Assembly: GCA_017542055.1 (NCBI GenBank)
Contig: JAFXXW010000011.1
Span: forward strand, 1 to 59,325
Source of the DNA: Kiritimatiellia bacterium
GTDB taxonomy: Bacteria; Verrucomicrobiota; Kiritimatiellia; RFP12; UBA1067
Length of the DNA: 59,325 nucleotides
Direction: 5' to 3'
The translations under genes and the position numbers were made by a program. Below, piece by piece: positions 1 through 9,267 of this stretch; within the stretch, counting starts at the first letter, position 1, and the number at the start of each line of letters is the position of its first letter. The notes beneath the pieces were generated by a model, which saw only the letters and a program-made list of their open reading frames with translations, did not search any database and was not told the DNA's origin.

Positions 1-118
1 CAAACATTCTTTACTGTGTTCCGCGTCTCTTTCGAGACACGTCTCAAGCATCCCATTCTCAAAGATCGATTGGCGCCCTTCGCGCCTCGGGTCCACCTTT
101 TCAGGCGAACGAGGTGAT
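1..118 (-). other. 5' leader of a transcription unit running off the left edge
   Basis: This stretch follows the minus-strand promoter at 119-148 and has no credible ORF. On the minus strand it holds a hairpin with 5-bp arms GTCTC/GAGAC closing a GAAA tetraloop (25-38), and a GGCGC/GCGCC inverted repeat near 73-87. It is read as the structured start of a transcript whose first gene lies outside the window. The promoter's upstream element matches those of the S10 operon and the tRNA pair, so a translation-related or stable RNA unit is plausible, but this is inference. Confidence 0.4.
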
Positions 119-148
119 ATTATATCATATTTTTGCCTCGCATGTCAA
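119..148 (-). promoter_or_regulatory. Sigma70-type promoter, class with conserved upstream AT element
   Basis: On the minus strand: -35 TTGACA (148-143), 18-bp spacer, -10 TATAAT (124-119) preceded by TATGA, which gives an extended -10. Immediately upstream of the -35 sits an AT-rich element (about 149-170) that is also found upstream of the -35 at 11118 and 30788. It would drive transcription leftward out of the window. Confidence 0.8.
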
Positions 149-180
149 TAGGGAAAATGAAAAAATTTTTCTTGCCCGCC

Positions 181-204
181 AAAACCCCAATAAAACCGGG
201 GGTG
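181..204 (-). terminator. Second intrinsic terminator downstream of fusA
   Basis: On the minus strand ACCCC and GGGGT arms enclose a loop of about ten bases and are followed directly by TTTT. It lies between the fusA-proximal terminator and the next promoter, so it looks like a back-up terminator of the S10-fusA operon. Confidence 0.45.
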
Positions 205-230
205 TAACGATGCTCAAAGGTAGAAGCAAA

Positions 231-254
231 GGGCGCGGAGAAACCCCCGCGCCC
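231..254 (-). terminator. Intrinsic terminator of the S10-spc-fusA operon
   Basis: A perfect 8-bp GC stem, GGGCGCGG (231-238) with CCGCGCCC (247-254), encloses an 8-base loop. On the minus strand it is followed by TTTGCTTCT, an imperfect U-tract. It starts about 30 bp after the fusA stop codon. Confidence 0.65.
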
Positions 255-283
255 TCTGTAAGCGACTGTCGCGATGTTGGCGA

Positions 284-2383
284 TCAGTCGGCCGAAGGAC
301 GGACCTTGCCTTCCTTGATGCGCTTTTCGATGACCGTCTTGGCGATGGAAGCGGGAACCGCCTCGTACTGCTTGAAGATCATCGTGAACGCGCCGCGACC
401 CTGGGTGACGGTGCGGATGGCGTTGGAATAGCCGAACATCTCGCCCAACGGGACCGTGGCCTTGATGAGCTTGACGCCGGCGCGGTCTTCCATGCCTTCC
501 ACGCGTCCGCGACGCTGGTTGATGGAGCCGTTGGCGGCGCCCATGTACTGCTCGGGCACGGCGACTTCCACGTCCATCATCGGCTCCAAGAGCTGCGGCT
601 TGCCCTTGAGGAAGCCCTGCTTGAAGCACTGGCGAGCGCACTCCACGAACGCGAATTCGTTGGAGTCCACTTCGTGATAGGAGCCGAAGTACACCGTTGC
701 CTTGACGTCCACCACCGGGAAGCCGGCCAAGGGGCCCTGCTCCAGCGCCTTCTTGACGCCCTTTTCGACCGCGGGGATGTATTCCGTGGGAATCACGCCG
801 CCCTTGACCTCGTTGACGAACTCGAAGCCCTTGCCGGGTTCCTGCGGTTCCAGCTTGAGGCAGACGTGCGCGTACTGGCCGCGACCGCCGGACTGCTTGA
901 CGTGCTTGTACTCGTTGTCCACCGGGGCCGTGATCGTCTCGCGATAGGCCACCTGGGGAGCGCCCACGTCGCAATCGACGTTGAATTCGCGTTTCAGACG
1001 GTCGACGATAACTTCCAGATAGAGTTCGCCCATGCCGGCGATGATCGTTTCGGAAGTTTCCTGGTCGAAAGTCACCACGAAGGTGGGGTCTTCCATCGCC
1101 AGCGCGTGCAGCGCCGCGCCCAGCTTCTCGTTGTCGCCGCGCGATTTGGGCTTGACCGCCACCGAAATCACGGGAGCGGGGAAGTCGATCGATTCGAGCG
1201 TGATCGGATGCTCGGGGTCGCAAAGCGTGTCGCCCGTACGGGTCTGGGTCAGACCCACGCAAGCCACGATATCGCCGGCGCGCGCTTCATCCAGCGGCTC
1301 CTGCTTGTTGGCGTGCATGCGGAAGAGACGGCTGATGCGCTGTTCCTGATCGATGGTGGAGTCCAAAAGCTCCGCGCCCAGCTTCAGCGTGCCCGAATAG
1401 ACGCGCACGAAGGTGATCTTGCCCATGTTCTTGTCGGACATGATCTTGAACGCGAGACCGCAGAACGGCTCGTCGTCGCTGACTTCGCGCTTTTCGGAAG
1501 GATTGTCCTGGCTGACCGCCGCGCCCGTGTCGAGCGGCGAAGGCAGATAGTCGCACACGGCGTCCAGGAGGGGCTGCACGCCCTTGTCCTTGAACGCGCT
1601 GCCGCAGAACGCGGGAGTGATTGTGCGCGCCAGGCAGCCCTTGCGGATGGCGCCCTTGATTTCGTCGATGGTGAGCTCCTCGCCGGCGAAGAACTTCTCC
1701 ATGAGGGCATCGTCCTGTTCGGCGGCGGATTCCACCATCTTCTGGCGGTATTCCTTGGCCTTCTCGAGATACTCCTCGGGGATGTCCTTCTCGATGACGG
1801 TCTTGCCGAGGCTCTTCATATCGAAGTAGAGCGCTTTCATGCGCACGAGATCGATGATGCCGTCGAAAGTTTCCGCCGCGCCGATCGGGATGACCATGGG
1901 AACCGGATTGGCGCCCAGCTGGTTCTTCATCTGATCCATCACGTTGTAGAAGTTGGCGCCCACGCGGTCCATCTTGTTGACGAACGCGATTTTGGGCACT
2001 TTATACTTCTCGGACTGGCGCCACACCTGTTCGGACTGGGGCTGGACGCCGCCGACCGCGCAGTAGAGCGCCACCGCGCCGTCGAGGACGCGCAGCGAAC
2101 GTTCCACCTCGGCCGTGAAGTCCACGTGTCCGGGAGTGTCGATCAGCGACAGGCGGTAGTCGCCCCACTGCACGCAGGTGGCCGCCGACTGGATGGTGAT
2201 GCCGCGCTCCTGCTCCTGGACCATGAAGTCCATGGTGGCCGCGCCGTCGTGCACCTCGCCGATCTTGTAGTTCTTGCCCGAATAGTAGAGAATGCGCTCC
2301 GACGTGGTGGTCTTGCCGCCATCGATGTGAGCCATGATGCCGAAGTTGCGCACCCTTTCGAGCGGAATGTCACGTTTTGCCAT
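284..2383 (-). CDS. fusA: Translation elongation factor G
   Basis: Translocase GTPase that moves tRNA and mRNA through the ribosome and helps RRF in recycling. The 699 residues are the usual EF-G length. Visible GTPase motifs are the P-loop AHIDGGKTT (18-26), RGITI (60-64), DTPGH (82-86) and NKMD near 136; the EF-G domains III-V follow to the C-terminus. The P-loop has Gly where most EF-G proteins have Ala (AHIDAGKTT). The start is preceded by an AAGGGG Shine-Dalgarno. It is the last gene of the ribosomal operon, 21 bp after rplO; in many bacteria fusA instead follows rpsL-rpsG, and secY follows rplO. Two terminator-like hairpins lie downstream. Confidence 0.97.
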   Translation of the reverse strand: MAKRDIPLERVRNFGIMAHIDGGKTTTSERILYYSGKNYKIGEVHDGAATMDFMVQEQERGITIQSAATCVQWGDYRLSLIDTPGHVDFTAEVERSLRVLDGAVALYCAVGGVQPQSEQVWRQSEKYKVPKIAFVNKMDRVGANFYNVMDQMKNQLGANPVPMVIPIGAAETFDGIIDLVRMKALYFDMKSLGKTVIEKDIPEEYLEKAKEYRQKMVESAAEQDDALMEKFFAGEELTIDEIKGAIRKGCLARTITPAFCGSAFKDKGVQPLLDAVCDYLPSPLDTGAAVSQDNPSEKREVSDDEPFCGLAFKIMSDKNMGKITFVRVYSGTLKLGAELLDSTIDQEQRISRLFRMHANKQEPLDEARAGDIVACVGLTQTRTGDTLCDPEHPITLESIDFPAPVISVAVKPKSRGDNEKLGAALHALAMEDPTFVVTFDQETSETIIAGMGELYLEVIVDRLKREFNVDCDVGAPQVAYRETITAPVDNEYKHVKQSGGRGQYAHVCLKLEPQEPGKGFEFVNEVKGGVIPTEYIPAVEKGVKKALEQGPLAGFPVVDVKATVYFGSYHEVDSNEFAFVECARQCFKQGFLKGKPQLLEPMMDVEVAVPEQYMGAANGSINQRRGRVEGMEDRAGVKLIKATVPLGEMFGYSNAIRTVTQGRGAFTMIFKQYEAVPASIAKTVIEKRIKEGKVRPSAD

Positions 2384-2404
2384 GATGCTTTCCCCTTTGG
2401 TACC

Positions 2405-2845
2405 TTAGGCCACCACGGTGCCGCCGGCCTGTTCGATCTTGGCCTTGGCCGAAGCCGAGCAAGGAACCTTGACGGTCAGCTTCTTGGTCAGCGTGCCCGT
2501 GCCGAGCACCTTCACCTTGGGCTGCTTGTTGTCGGAAAAACCGGCCTGCTTGAGCGTCTCGACGGTGATTTCCGCGCCGGCCTCGAACTTGCGCTCGAGA
2601 TCGGACACGTTGACCGCCAAAGTGCCGTCGTTGAAGGCGGCGTTGTTGAAGCCGCGCTTGGGCAGGCGACGGACGAGGGGCATCTGGCCGCCTTCGAATC
2701 CGAGCTTCTGCTTGTGGCCCTTGCGGGCCGCCTGGCCCTTGTGGCCGCGGGTGGACGTCTTGCCCATGCCCGAGCCGCATCCGCGGCCGACGCGTTTGCG
2801 GCGCTGACGGGCTCCGGGGGTGTTGGTCAAATTGCTGAGATTCAT
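2405..2845 (-). CDS. rplO: Large-subunit ribosomal protein uL15
   Basis: Binds 23S rRNA late in 50S assembly. The 146 residues have the typical uL15 layout: a basic, Gly-rich N-terminal extension (RKRVGRGCGSGMGKTSTRG) and a globular C-terminal domain. The gene starts 18 bp after rpsE, which leaves no room for rpmD (uL30), usually found between rpsE and rplO. In most spc operons secY follows rplO; here fusA does. Confidence 0.97.
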   Translation of the reverse strand: MNLSNLTNTPGARQRRKRVGRGCGSGMGKTSTRGHKGQAARKGHKQKLGFEGGQMPLVRRLPKRGFNNAAFNDGTLAVNVSDLERKFEAGAEITVETLKQAGFSDNKQPKVKVLGTGTLTKKLTVKVPCSASAKAKIEQAGGTVVA

Positions 2846-2863
2846 GATTTCCTAGCCCTTTCT

Positions 2864-3358
2864 TTACGCCCTCAAGGCGGCGATGTCTTCGGCCGACTTG
2901 AGCTTCATGAGCGCGTTCATGGTGGCCTTGACCACGTTGAGACGGTTCTTGGAGCCGAGCGACTTGCCTACGGCGTCGCGGATGCCGGCGGCTTCTAGCA
3001 CGGGACGCATGCCGCCGCCGACGATCAGACCCGTACCGGCGGGAGCCGGCTTCAGCAGCACGCGGCCGCCGTCGCACACGCCTTCCACGTCATGCGGGAT
3101 GGTCGTGCCGTGCAGCACCACCTTACGCATGTCCTTGCGGGCGGCCTCGCCGCCTTTGCGGATGGCGTCGGAAACTTCGTTGGCCTTGCCGAAACCCACT
3201 CCGACCTTGCCTTCCTTGTCCCCGACCACGATCACCGCCGAGAAGCTCATGCGCCGGCCGCCCTTGACGGTCTTGGCGCAACGGTTGATGAATACGGTAT
3301 GTTCGTCGAGCGCGTCTTCCGCACCCGCGTCACCGCGCTTGTCACGATTCGTCGCCAT
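2864..3358 (-). CDS. rpsE: Small-subunit ribosomal protein uS5
   Basis: Component of the 30S decoding and helicase region. 164 residues starting MATNRDKRGD; this ATG is preceded by GGAGG at a 9-base distance. A longer in-frame reading upstream overlaps rplR and is rejected. The double-stranded-RNA-binding S5 N-domain (TVKGGRRMSFSAVIVVGD) and the C-domain (GTGLIVGGGMRPVLEAAGI) are complete. It follows rplR with a 1-bp gap. Confidence 0.96.
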   Translation of the reverse strand: MATNRDKRGDAGAEDALDEHTVFINRCAKTVKGGRRMSFSAVIVVGDKEGKVGVGFGKANEVSDAIRKGGEAARKDMRKVVLHGTTIPHDVEGVCDGGRVLLKPAPAGTGLIVGGGMRPVLEAAGIRDAVGKSLGSKNRLNVVKATMNALMKLKSAEDIAALRA

Positions 3359-3359
3359 G

Positions 3360-3716
3360 TTACTTCTCCTCCGCGGTAATGGAAATTCCGTTCTCGACCG
3401 CCGCATCCACGATGGCCTTCACGCGGCCCGTGAACCTGTTGCCGCCACGATCCACCACCACGCGGGTGATGCCGGCGGCCTTGGCCGCGGAAGCCGCGGT
3501 GGCGCCGAGCGTCTTGGCCACTTCCAGGTTGGCCTTGGACTCCTTCAGGCTGGAAGCCGAAGCGAGCGTGCGGCCGGCATCGTCGTCGATGAACTGGACG
3601 TAGAGATTCTTGTTGGTCACGCAAATGGACATGCGCGGACGCGCAGCCGTGCCGACAACGCGCTGACGAAGGCGCAGATGGCGCTTCTGGCGCTGAATTT
3701 TGCGGTTGAAGCTCAT
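3360..3716 (-). CDS. rplR: Large-subunit ribosomal protein uL18
   Basis: Binds 5S rRNA in the central protuberance together with uL5. 118 residues, normal for bacterial uL18: a basic N-terminus (RKIQRQKRHLRLRQR) and the C-terminal motif VVDRGGNRFTGRVKA. The start is set by TAATG overlap with the rplF stop, implying translational coupling. Confidence 0.96.
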   Translation of the reverse strand: MSFNRKIQRQKRHLRLRQRVVGTAARPRMSICVTNKNLYVQFIDDDAGRTLASASSLKESKANLEVAKTLGATAASAAKAAGITRVVVDRGGNRFTGRVKAIVDAAVENGISITAEEK

Positions 3717-4252
3717 TAAGCCACCTTCTTTCCTTGCTTGCGGCGGATATGCTCGCCGACGTACTTGATGCCCTTGCCCTTGTAGGGTTCGGCCGGGTAG
3801 AACGAACGGATGCGCGCGGCGGACTCGCCCACCTGCATCTTGTCGATGCCGGTGATGGTCACCTGCAGGCCGTCGTTCTCCACCGTCACCTTGAGCCCGG
3901 CGGGAATGGGATAGATCTTGGGCGAAGCGAAGCCGAGCGAAAGCGCCAGCTCCGTGCCCTTGAGCACCGCCTTGAAACCGGTGCCTTCGATGGACAGCTG
4001 CTTGGTGTAGCCTTTGGACACGCCGGTCACCATGTTGTTGATCAGCGCGCGAGCGAGACCGTGGAAGTTGCCGAGCGTGGCGTCGTCCGCGCACGACACG
4101 ACAATCTTGCCGTCTTCGACCTTGGCCGTGATGCCTTCATGCATCGTATAGGACAGCTCGCCGAGCTTGCCCTTGACCGTCACTTTCTGACCCTCGACGG
4201 CGGCGGTTACGCCTTCCGCGAGCGCGACGGGTTCTTTTCCGATTCGAGACAT
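3716..4252 (-). CDS. rplF: Large-subunit ribosomal protein uL6
   Basis: Binds 23S rRNA near the sarcin-ricin loop. 178 residues beginning MSRIGKEPVALAEGV with the two tandem uL6 domains; the C-terminal signature GESAARIRSFYPAEPYKGKG is intact. Located between rpsH and rplR in canonical spc order; the stop overlaps the rplR start. Confidence 0.97.
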   Translation of the reverse strand: MSRIGKEPVALAEGVTAAVEGQKVTVKGKLGELSYTMHEGITAKVEDGKIVVSCADDATLGNFHGLARALINNMVTGVSKGYTKQLSIEGTGFKAVLKGTELALSLGFASPKIYPIPAGLKVTVENDGLQVTITGIDKMQVGESAARIRSFYPAEPYKGKGIKYVGEHIRRKQGKKVA

Positions 4253-4271
4253 TGTCTTTTAGCCTCCTAGA

Positions 4272-4664
4272 TTAAGCAACTGTGCAGATTACTTCGCCGC
4301 CGAGACGCGACTTCTTGGCTTCCGCCCCGGACATGATGCCCTTGGAGGTGGAAACGATCGCAAGGCCCATGCCGTCGAGGACGGCGGGGATCTCGGACAC
4401 GCCCACGTACTTGCGCAGGCCCGGCTTCGAGATGCGCTTGAGTTCCGTGATGGCGCTGACGGCCTTGTCGGTGTACTTGAGCGTGATCACGAGCTTCTTG
4501 GGGAGTTCGCCGGCAACCGCGAAGTCGGCGATGTAGCCGGCCTCCTTCATGACGCGGGCGATCTCGGCCTTGACGCGGCTGGCGGGCGTCTCCACGGAGT
4601 AGAGGCGGGCCTTGATGCCGTTGCGGATCGTCGTGAGCATGTCGGAAATGGGATCGATAGTCAT
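4272..4664 (-). CDS. rpsH: Small-subunit ribosomal protein uS8
   Basis: Primary 16S rRNA-binding protein; in E. coli the repressor of the spc operon. 130 residues with the usual N-terminus (MTIDPISDMLTTIRNGIKA) and the C-terminal motif STSKGIMSGAEAKKSRLGGE. Canonical position between rpsN and rplF. Confidence 0.97.
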   Translation of the reverse strand: MTIDPISDMLTTIRNGIKARLYSVETPASRVKAEIARVMKEAGYIADFAVAGELPKKLVITLKYTDKAVSAITELKRISKPGLRKYVGVSEIPAVLDGMGLAIVSTSKGIMSGAEAKKSRLGGEVICTVA

Positions 4665-4687
4665 TTCTTTGATTCCTTTCCTTTAGG

Positions 4688-4873
4688 TTACCACGAAGCC
4701 TTGGTCACGCCGGGGATGAGACCGGCCACCGCGAGTTCGCGGAAGCAGAGACGGCACACGCCGAACTTGCGCAGATAGGCGTGGCGGCGTCCGCAACGCT
4801 GGCAGCGGTTGTACTGGCGCACCTTGAACTTGGGCGTCTTCTTCTGCTTTTCGATTAGACACTTCTTAGCCAT
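4688..4873 (-). CDS. rpsN: Small-subunit ribosomal protein uS14, zinc-binding type Z
   Basis: 61-residue short form starting [10 protein letters not shown]. It carries a four-cysteine zinc ribbon, CQRC-x12-CRLC, which distinguishes the zinc-binding C+ type from the roughly 100-residue C- type. The ATG at 4873 is 2 bp after the rplE stop. A longer upstream reading in this frame runs through rplE and is rejected. Confidence 0.95.
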   Translation of the reverse strand: MAKKCLIEKQKKTPKFKVRQYNRCQRCGRRHAYLRKFGVCRLCFRELAVAGLIPGVTKASW

Positions 4874-4875
4874 GA

Positions 4876-5412
4876 TTAGTTCCTCCCCGCGAACGGCATG
4901 CCCATGGAATTCAACAGTTCCTTGCAGGCCTTGTCGTCCTTGCTGCTGGTGACAAACGTGATGTCCATGCCGGAATGGGCGCTCGCCGCTTCCACGAGTT
5001 CGGGGAAGATGGAGTGCTCCTTGAGACCCAGCGTGTAGTTGCCCGCGCCGTCGAAGCCGCGGTTGCTCACGCCGCGGAAGTCGCGGATGCGGGGCAGCGC
5101 GGCGGAAATCAGCCGGTCGGCGAATTCCCACATGCGCTCGCCGCGGAGCGTCACCTTGGCGCCGATCACCATGCCTTCGCGCAGCTTGAAGTTCGAGATG
5201 GACTTCTTGGCGCGGCAAAGCTGGGGCTTCTGGCCGCTGATGGCGGTGAGATCGTCCACCAGCTGCTTCTGCTCGTCCTTGCTGACGATGCCGAAGGCCA
5301 TGTTGAGGACGATTTTCTGAAGGCGGGGAACCAGCATCTTGTTGGTGGTGCCGAGCTTCTGCTCCAGCTCCTTGACCATGCGGTTCGCGTATTCGTCTTT
5401 AAGTCTTGCCAT
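4876..5412 (-). CDS. rplE: Large-subunit ribosomal protein uL5
   Basis: 5S rRNA-binding protein that contacts P-site tRNA. 178 residues starting [18 protein letters not shown], with the conserved RRAxK-like core ([16 protein letters not shown]) and the motif [19 protein letters not shown]. The start follows rplX closely; longer in-frame readings overlap rplX and rplN. Confidence 0.96.
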   Translation of the reverse strand: MARLKDEYANRMVKELEQKLGTTNKMLVPRLQKIVLNMAFGIVSKDEQKQLVDDLTAISGQKPQLCRAKKSISNFKLREGMVIGAKVTLRGERMWEFADRLISAALPRIRDFRGVSNRGFDGAGNYTLGLKEHSIFPELVEAASAHSGMDITFVTSSKDDKACKELLNSMGMPFAGRN

Positions 5413-5426
5413 GTTCGTGATCCTTC

Positions 5427-5738
5427 TTAGAGGGCCTTGCCGCTCTTGACCGCAATGCGAACCTTCTTGCCTTCGTTTTCGCCGCACTTGACGCGGGTAC
5501 CCGCCTTCTTTTCGGCGTCGTAGGGCATGAGTTTGCAGAGCTTGATGGGCATTTCCCGGTCGACGAGACCGCCCGGGTTCTTCTCCGTGCGGCGCATCGC
5601 CTTCTTGTGGACGTTGAGCCCGCCGACGATGGCGGTGCCTTCCTTGGCGTCCACGCTGATCACCGTGCCCGTCTTGCCCGCGTCGTTGCCGCGGATGACG
5701 ATTACGGTGTCGTTCTTCCTGATTCTTGCAATAGCCAT
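5427..5738 (-). CDS. rplX: Large-subunit ribosomal protein uL24
   Basis: Assembly initiator of the 50S subunit. 103 residues with an N-terminal KOW motif (RKNDTVIVIRGNDAGKTGTV) and the conserved GGLNVHKKAMRRTEKNPGG segment. Start preceded by an AAAGGA Shine-Dalgarno. Canonical position after rplN. Confidence 0.96.
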   Translation of the reverse strand: MAIARIRKNDTVIVIRGNDAGKTGTVISVDAKEGTAIVGGLNVHKKAMRRTEKNPGGLVDREMPIKLCKLMPYDAEKKAGTRVKCGENEGKKVRIAVKSGKAL

Positions 5739-5759
5739 TACAGCGTTCCTTTCCCTGGG

Positions 5760-6125
5760 TCAGACCACTTCCGGGGCCATCGAGAGGATCTTCATGTAAT
5801 TGCGGTCGCGGAGTTCGCGCGCCACCGGCCCGAAGATACGGGTGCCGATGGGGTTCAGCTTGGAGTCCACGAGGACGCAGGCGTTCTGGTCGAAGTGGAC
5901 GGTAGATCCGTCTTCGCGGCGGATGGGCTGACCGGTCCGCACGATGACGGCCGTAGCCACCGATCCCTTCTTGATGGAACCGTTGGGACTGGCCTCCTTG
6001 ATCGCCACGCGAATGATATCCCCGAGGTGCGCGTATTCCTTGCGCTGCTTGAGGATGCGGAAGCACATGGCGCGCTTGGCGCCGGTGTTGTCCGCTACAA
6101 CTAGATTGGAGAGTTCCTGCAACAT
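5760..6125 (-). CDS. rplN: Large-subunit ribosomal protein uL14
   Basis: Sits at the intersubunit bridge near the factor-binding site. 121 residues, nearly standard length, with [20 protein letters not shown] at the N-terminus and [14 protein letters not shown] near the C-terminus. Lies between rpsQ and rplX as in most bacteria. Confidence 0.97.
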   Translation of the reverse strand: MLQELSNLVVADNTGAKRAMCFRILKQRKEYAHLGDIIRVAIKEASPNGSIKKGSVATAVIVRTGQPIRREDGSTVHFDQNACVLVDSKLNPIGTRIFGPVARELRDRNYMKILSMAPEVV

Positions 6126-6137
6126 TGTGGCTGCTCC

Positions 6138-6392
6138 TTACTTCACGATGCGCCAGCGCTTGGTGGCGCTCATGGGACGCGTTTCCATGATGGTGACGGT
6201 GTCACCGACCTTGGCCGTGTCGTCCTCGTCGTGCACGTGATATTTCTTGGTGCGGGTGACGACCTTGCCGTACAGCGGATGGCGTTCGCGGTAGCTGACC
6301 GTGACGACCACGCTCTTGGCGCCCATCTTGGACGCGACTACGCCCTTGCGCACCTTGCGTGCGCCGCGGGTGGTATTGTTTTCCGTGCTCAT
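6138..6392 (-). CDS. rpsQ: Small-subunit ribosomal protein uS17
   Basis: Primary 16S rRNA-binding OB-fold protein. 84 residues with the conserved RKGVVASKMGAKSVVV and the HDEDDTAKVGDTVTIMETRP segment. Its ATG overlaps the rplP stop (ATGA). In most bacteria rpmC (uL29) lies between rplP and rpsQ; here the direct overlap shows it is absent from this position. Confidence 0.96.
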   Translation of the reverse strand: MSTENNTTRGARKVRKGVVASKMGAKSVVVTVSYRERHPLYGKVVTRTKKYHVHDEDDTAKVGDTVTIMETRPMSATKRWRIVK

Positions 6393-6814
6393 CAGATCTT
6401 AACTCCTGCGCGGGTGATAAACTTGGTGTGAATGCCGATCTTGGTGGCCGCGAGCCGGAGGCATTCCTTGGCCACTTCCTCGCTGACGCCGCCCACTTCG
6501 AACAGCACCTTGCCGGGGAGGATGACGGCCGCCCAGAATTCCGGGTTGCCCTTGCCTCCGCCCATACGTACTTCGATAGGCTTGCGCGTGACGGGCTTGT
6601 CCGGGAACACGCGGATCCACAGCTTGCCCTTGCGCTTCATTTCGCGGTTGATGGCAACGCGGCACGCTTCGATCTGCGTGGCGGTCAACAGACCCCGGGT
6701 GAGCGCCTTGAGGCCGAATTCGCCGTAGGCGAGCTCCGTGCCCGAAGTGGCGTAACCCGAACGGTTGCCCTTGGATACCTTGCGGTACTTTACTCTCTTA
6801 GGCATGAGCGGCAT
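6392..6814 (-). CDS. rplP: Large-subunit ribosomal protein uL16
   Basis: Contributes to tRNA positioning at the A site. 140 residues starting [17 protein letters not shown] lies 8 bases upstream of this ATG, whereas the longer reading from 6832 has no such support. Motif [20 protein letters not shown] is conserved. The start lies within the end of rpsC (16-bp overlap) and the stop overlaps the rpsQ start, so the three genes are likely translationally coupled. Confidence 0.95.
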   Translation of the reverse strand: MPLMPKRVKYRKVSKGNRSGYATSGTELAYGEFGLKALTRGLLTATQIEACRVAINREMKRKGKLWIRVFPDKPVTRKPIEVRMGGGKGNPEFWAAVILPGKVLFEVGGVSEEVAKECLRLAATKIGIHTKFITRAGVKI

Positions 6815-7493
6815 GACGCTTACCTCCTTCACGGTCGCCGCGGCGTTCGCTCCGGGGAGCGCGAGCCTGGAAACCTTCTTTCTTGCAGATCCACACCTTC
6901 AAACCGATCTTGCCGGCGGTGGTGTTGGCTTCCGCGAAACCGTAATCGATGTTGGCACTGAGCGTGTGCAGCGGCACCTTGCCCTCGCGCGACCACTCGA
7001 CGCGGGCGATTTCCGCCCCGTTGATACGGCCGCCGGCGTGGATCTTGATGCCGTCGACACCCATGTCCATGGCCACCTTCATGGCGCGCTTCATCGCGCG
7101 CTTGAGGGCGGTGCGGCGCTCGAGCTGCTGGGCGATGGACTCGGCCACCAGCTGGGCATCGGCATCGGCGCCGGCCACTTCCTTGATCTCCAGATAGACG
7201 CCCTTCTTGGTCATCTTCTCGAGCTCGGTGCGGACCGTTTCCACATCCTCGCCCTTCTTGCCGATGATCACGCCGGGACGCGCGGAGAACAGGGTGACGC
7301 GCACGCTGTTCAGATAGCGCTCGATCATGATCTTGGAGATGCCCGCTTCGGCGAAACGCTTCTTGCAGACCTCGCGGATCTTCTGATCCTCTATGAGATA
7401 CGCGCCGAACGTTTTCTTGGGCGCGAACCAACGGCTGCCCCAGGCGTGGTTGACGCCGATGCGGAAACCGACAGGATTAACCTTCTGACCCAT
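6798..7493 (-). CDS. rpsC: Small-subunit ribosomal protein uS3
   Basis: Forms part of the mRNA entry tunnel. 231 residues: standard start [15 protein letters not shown], the KH domain around [17 protein letters not shown], and the C-terminal S3 domain ([20 protein letters not shown]). It ends in a basic tail. The start is set by TAATG overlap with the rplV stop. Confidence 0.97.
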   Translation of the reverse strand: MGQKVNPVGFRIGVNHAWGSRWFAPKKTFGAYLIEDQKIREVCKKRFAEAGISKIMIERYLNSVRVTLFSARPGVIIGKKGEDVETVRTELEKMTKKGVYLEIKEVAGADADAQLVAESIAQQLERRTALKRAMKRAMKVAMDMGVDGIKIHAGGRINGAEIARVEWSREGKVPLHTLSANIDYGFAEANTTAGKIGLKVWICKKEGFQARAPRSERRGDREGGKRHAAHA

Positions 7494-7840
7494 TACTTAG
7501 TCTCCTTCTTGTCGTCCGTGAGGACCACCTTGCAATGGCACAGGCGGCGGGCGACCGGGTGGGCCGAGCCGCGCGCAGTGGGCCAATAGCGACGCATGCG
7601 GACGGATTCGTCAAACACGCAGAGCTTGACGGTGAGCGCGTCCGCGTCCAAACCATTGTTGTTCTTGGCGTTGGCCATGGCGCTCTTGATGGTCTTGCGG
7701 AGAATTTCGGCCGCCTTCTTGGGGCTGAACTCCACCACCTTGAGTGCGTCAACGGCCTTGAGCCCCTGACATGCACGCGCCAGCGGGCGACCCTTGAAGG
7801 CCGACATGCGCGCGTTGCGGGTGATTGCGATAACTTCCAT
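7493..7840 (-). CDS. rplV: Large-subunit ribosomal protein uL22
   Basis: Its extended hairpin lines the peptide exit tunnel. 115 residues, with the family core [20 protein letters not shown], the [12 protein letters not shown] segment and the beta-hairpin region [21 protein letters not shown] short basic/acidic tail (DDKKETK) follows. Lies between rpsS and rpsC in standard order. Confidence 0.95.
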   Translation of the reverse strand: MEVIAITRNARMSAFKGRPLARACQGLKAVDALKVVEFSPKKAAEILRKTIKSAMANAKNNNGLDADALTVKLCVFDESVRMRRYWPTARGSAHPVARRLCHCKVVLTDDKKETK

Positions 7841-7852
7841 TTTCTCGACCCC

Positions 7853-8131
7853 TTACTTGTCGGCCTTGGCCACCGAGTTGCCGTGCGACTTGAAAGTGCG
7901 CGTGGGGGCGAATTCGCCCAAACGGTGTCCCACCATGTTTTCCGTGATGAAAACGGGCATGTGCTGCCTGCCGTTGTGAATGGCGAACGTGAGTCCCACG
8001 AATTCCGGGAGCACCATCGAACGACGGCTCCAGGTTTTGATGGGCTGCTTCTTGCCGCTCGCCTGCATCTTCTCGACCTTGCGGAGGAGGCTGTCCTCCA
8101 CGTAGGGTCCCTTCTTGAGAGAACGTGCCAT
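7853..8131 (-). CDS. rpsS: Small-subunit ribosomal protein uS19
   Basis: Binds 16S rRNA in the 30S head with uS13. 92 residues: [20 protein letters not shown] at the N-terminus and the diagnostic [17 protein letters not shown] at the C-terminus. Starts 3 bp after rplB. Confidence 0.97.
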   Translation of the reverse strand: MARSLKKGPYVEDSLLRKVEKMQASGKKQPIKTWSRRSMVLPEFVGLTFAIHNGRQHMPVFITENMVGHRLGEFAPTRTFKSHGNSVAKADK

Positions 8132-8134
8132 GGA

Positions 8135-8959
8135 TTATTTCCTCCTCTTGACGATTACCTTGTCCGAAGCCTTGCGCTTGGAGCGGGTCTTGCCGCCCTT
8201 CGCCAGCTGACCCCACGGCGAACGCGGATGCGAACCGCCGGACGTGCGGCCTTCGCCGCCGCCCATCGGGTGGTCGACCGGGTTCATGGTCACGCCGCGC
8301 ACGGTGGGACGGATGCCCAGACGGCGCTTGCGGCCTGCCTTGCCCAGATGGATGCTGCCCCAGTCCTTGTTGCCCACGGATCCGACCGTCGCCAGGCAGC
8401 GGCCGTCGAAAATGCGGACTTCGCCCGAGGGCATCTTGAGCGTGACGCGGTTGCCGTCGCGAGCCATCACCTGGCAGGCGTTGCCGGCGCTGCGGGCCAC
8501 CTTGGCGCCCTGGCCGGGCACCAGCTCGATGGCGTGGACCATGATGCCCAGCGGAATCTGCACCAGCGGCAGGCAGTTGCCCACCACGGCTTCGGCCGTG
8601 GGACCGTTCATGACCTTGGCGCCCACCTTGAGGCCTTCGGGCGCGAGCACGTAGCTCTTGGCGCCGTCGGCATACTCCAGAAGCGCCAGATAGGCGCTGC
8701 GGGTGGGATCGTACGCGATGTCCTTGACCGTGGCTTCCACGCCGAACTTGTTGCGGCGGAAGTCCACGATGCGCATGCGCTGCTTGGCGCCGCCGCCGTG
8801 GTGACGCGTGGTGATGCGGCCCTGGTTGTTGCGGCCGGCCGTCTTGCGCACGGCCTTGGTGAGGCTCTTCACCGGCTTCTTCTCGGTGATTTCCTCGAAC
8901 GTGGCCGCCAGACGGAAACGCTGGCCTTGGCTGCGGGGCTTGAATGATTTAAGTGCCAT
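8135..8959 (-). CDS. rplB: Large-subunit ribosomal protein uL2
   Basis: Needed for subunit association and peptidyl-transferase-centre structure. 274 residues, usual length. The catalytic-site-proximal signature VDHPMGGGEGRTSGG and the basic C-terminus (KTRSKRKASDKVIVKRRK) are complete. Order rplW-rplB-rpsS is canonical. Confidence 0.97.
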   Translation of the reverse strand: MALKSFKPRSQGQRFRLAATFEEITEKKPVKSLTKAVRKTAGRNNQGRITTRHHGGGAKQRMRIVDFRRNKFGVEATVKDIAYDPTRSAYLALLEYADGAKSYVLAPEGLKVGAKVMNGPTAEAVVGNCLPLVQIPLGIMVHAIELVPGQGAKVARSAGNACQVMARDGNRVTLKMPSGEVRIFDGRCLATVGSVGNKDWGSIHLGKAGRKRRLGIRPTVRGVTMNPVDHPMGGGEGRTSGGSHPRSPWGQLAKGGKTRSKRKASDKVIVKRRK

Positions 8960-8975
8960 AGTCTTTCAGATCTCC

Positions 8976-9257
8976 TTAAACCTGTTCGATGCGCTCGCCT
9001 TCCTTGACGGTGACGATGGCGCGCTTCCAGGTGGATTCGGTCTTGGTGCGGCGGGTTCCGCGCACGTATCTCAGGCCGCCCTTCATGTTGGCGGTGCGGA
9101 CTGCCAGCACGTGGACGCCGAACTTCTTTTCGACGGCGGCGGCAATCTGCGGCTTGGTGGAGCCCACGGCAACCTCCAGCATGTAGCGGTTGTCGGCGGA
9201 CATCATGGTGCCCTTTTCGGTAATCAGCACCCGCTTGATGATCTCTTCGTTCGTCAT
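8976..9257 (-). CDS. rplW: Large-subunit ribosomal protein uL23
   Basis: Located at the tunnel exit, where it docks trigger factor and SRP. 93 residues from MTNEEIIKRVLITEKGTM; the longer upstream reading overlaps rplD and lacks uL23 similarity. The conserved motif VRTANMKGGLRYVRGTRRTK is present. Confidence 0.95.
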   Translation of the reverse strand: MTNEEIIKRVLITEKGTMMSADNRYMLEVAVGSTKPQIAAAVEKKFGVHVLAVRTANMKGGLRYVRGTRRTKTESTWKRAIVTVKEGERIEQV

Positions 9258-9267
9258 GGCATTCTCC

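Noticed and set aside
284..2383. Gly instead of Ala in the EF-G P-loop (AHIDGGKTT) as a functional oddity
   Set aside because: The position is variable among translational GTPases and Gly keeps the P-loop consensus; noted in the gene entry only.
674..2998. Long plus-strand open frame (774 codons) opposite fusA-rplO
   Set aside because: It is antisense to well-conserved fusA and rplO; its His/Arg/Leu-rich translation has no family pattern and reflects GC-rich codon bias.
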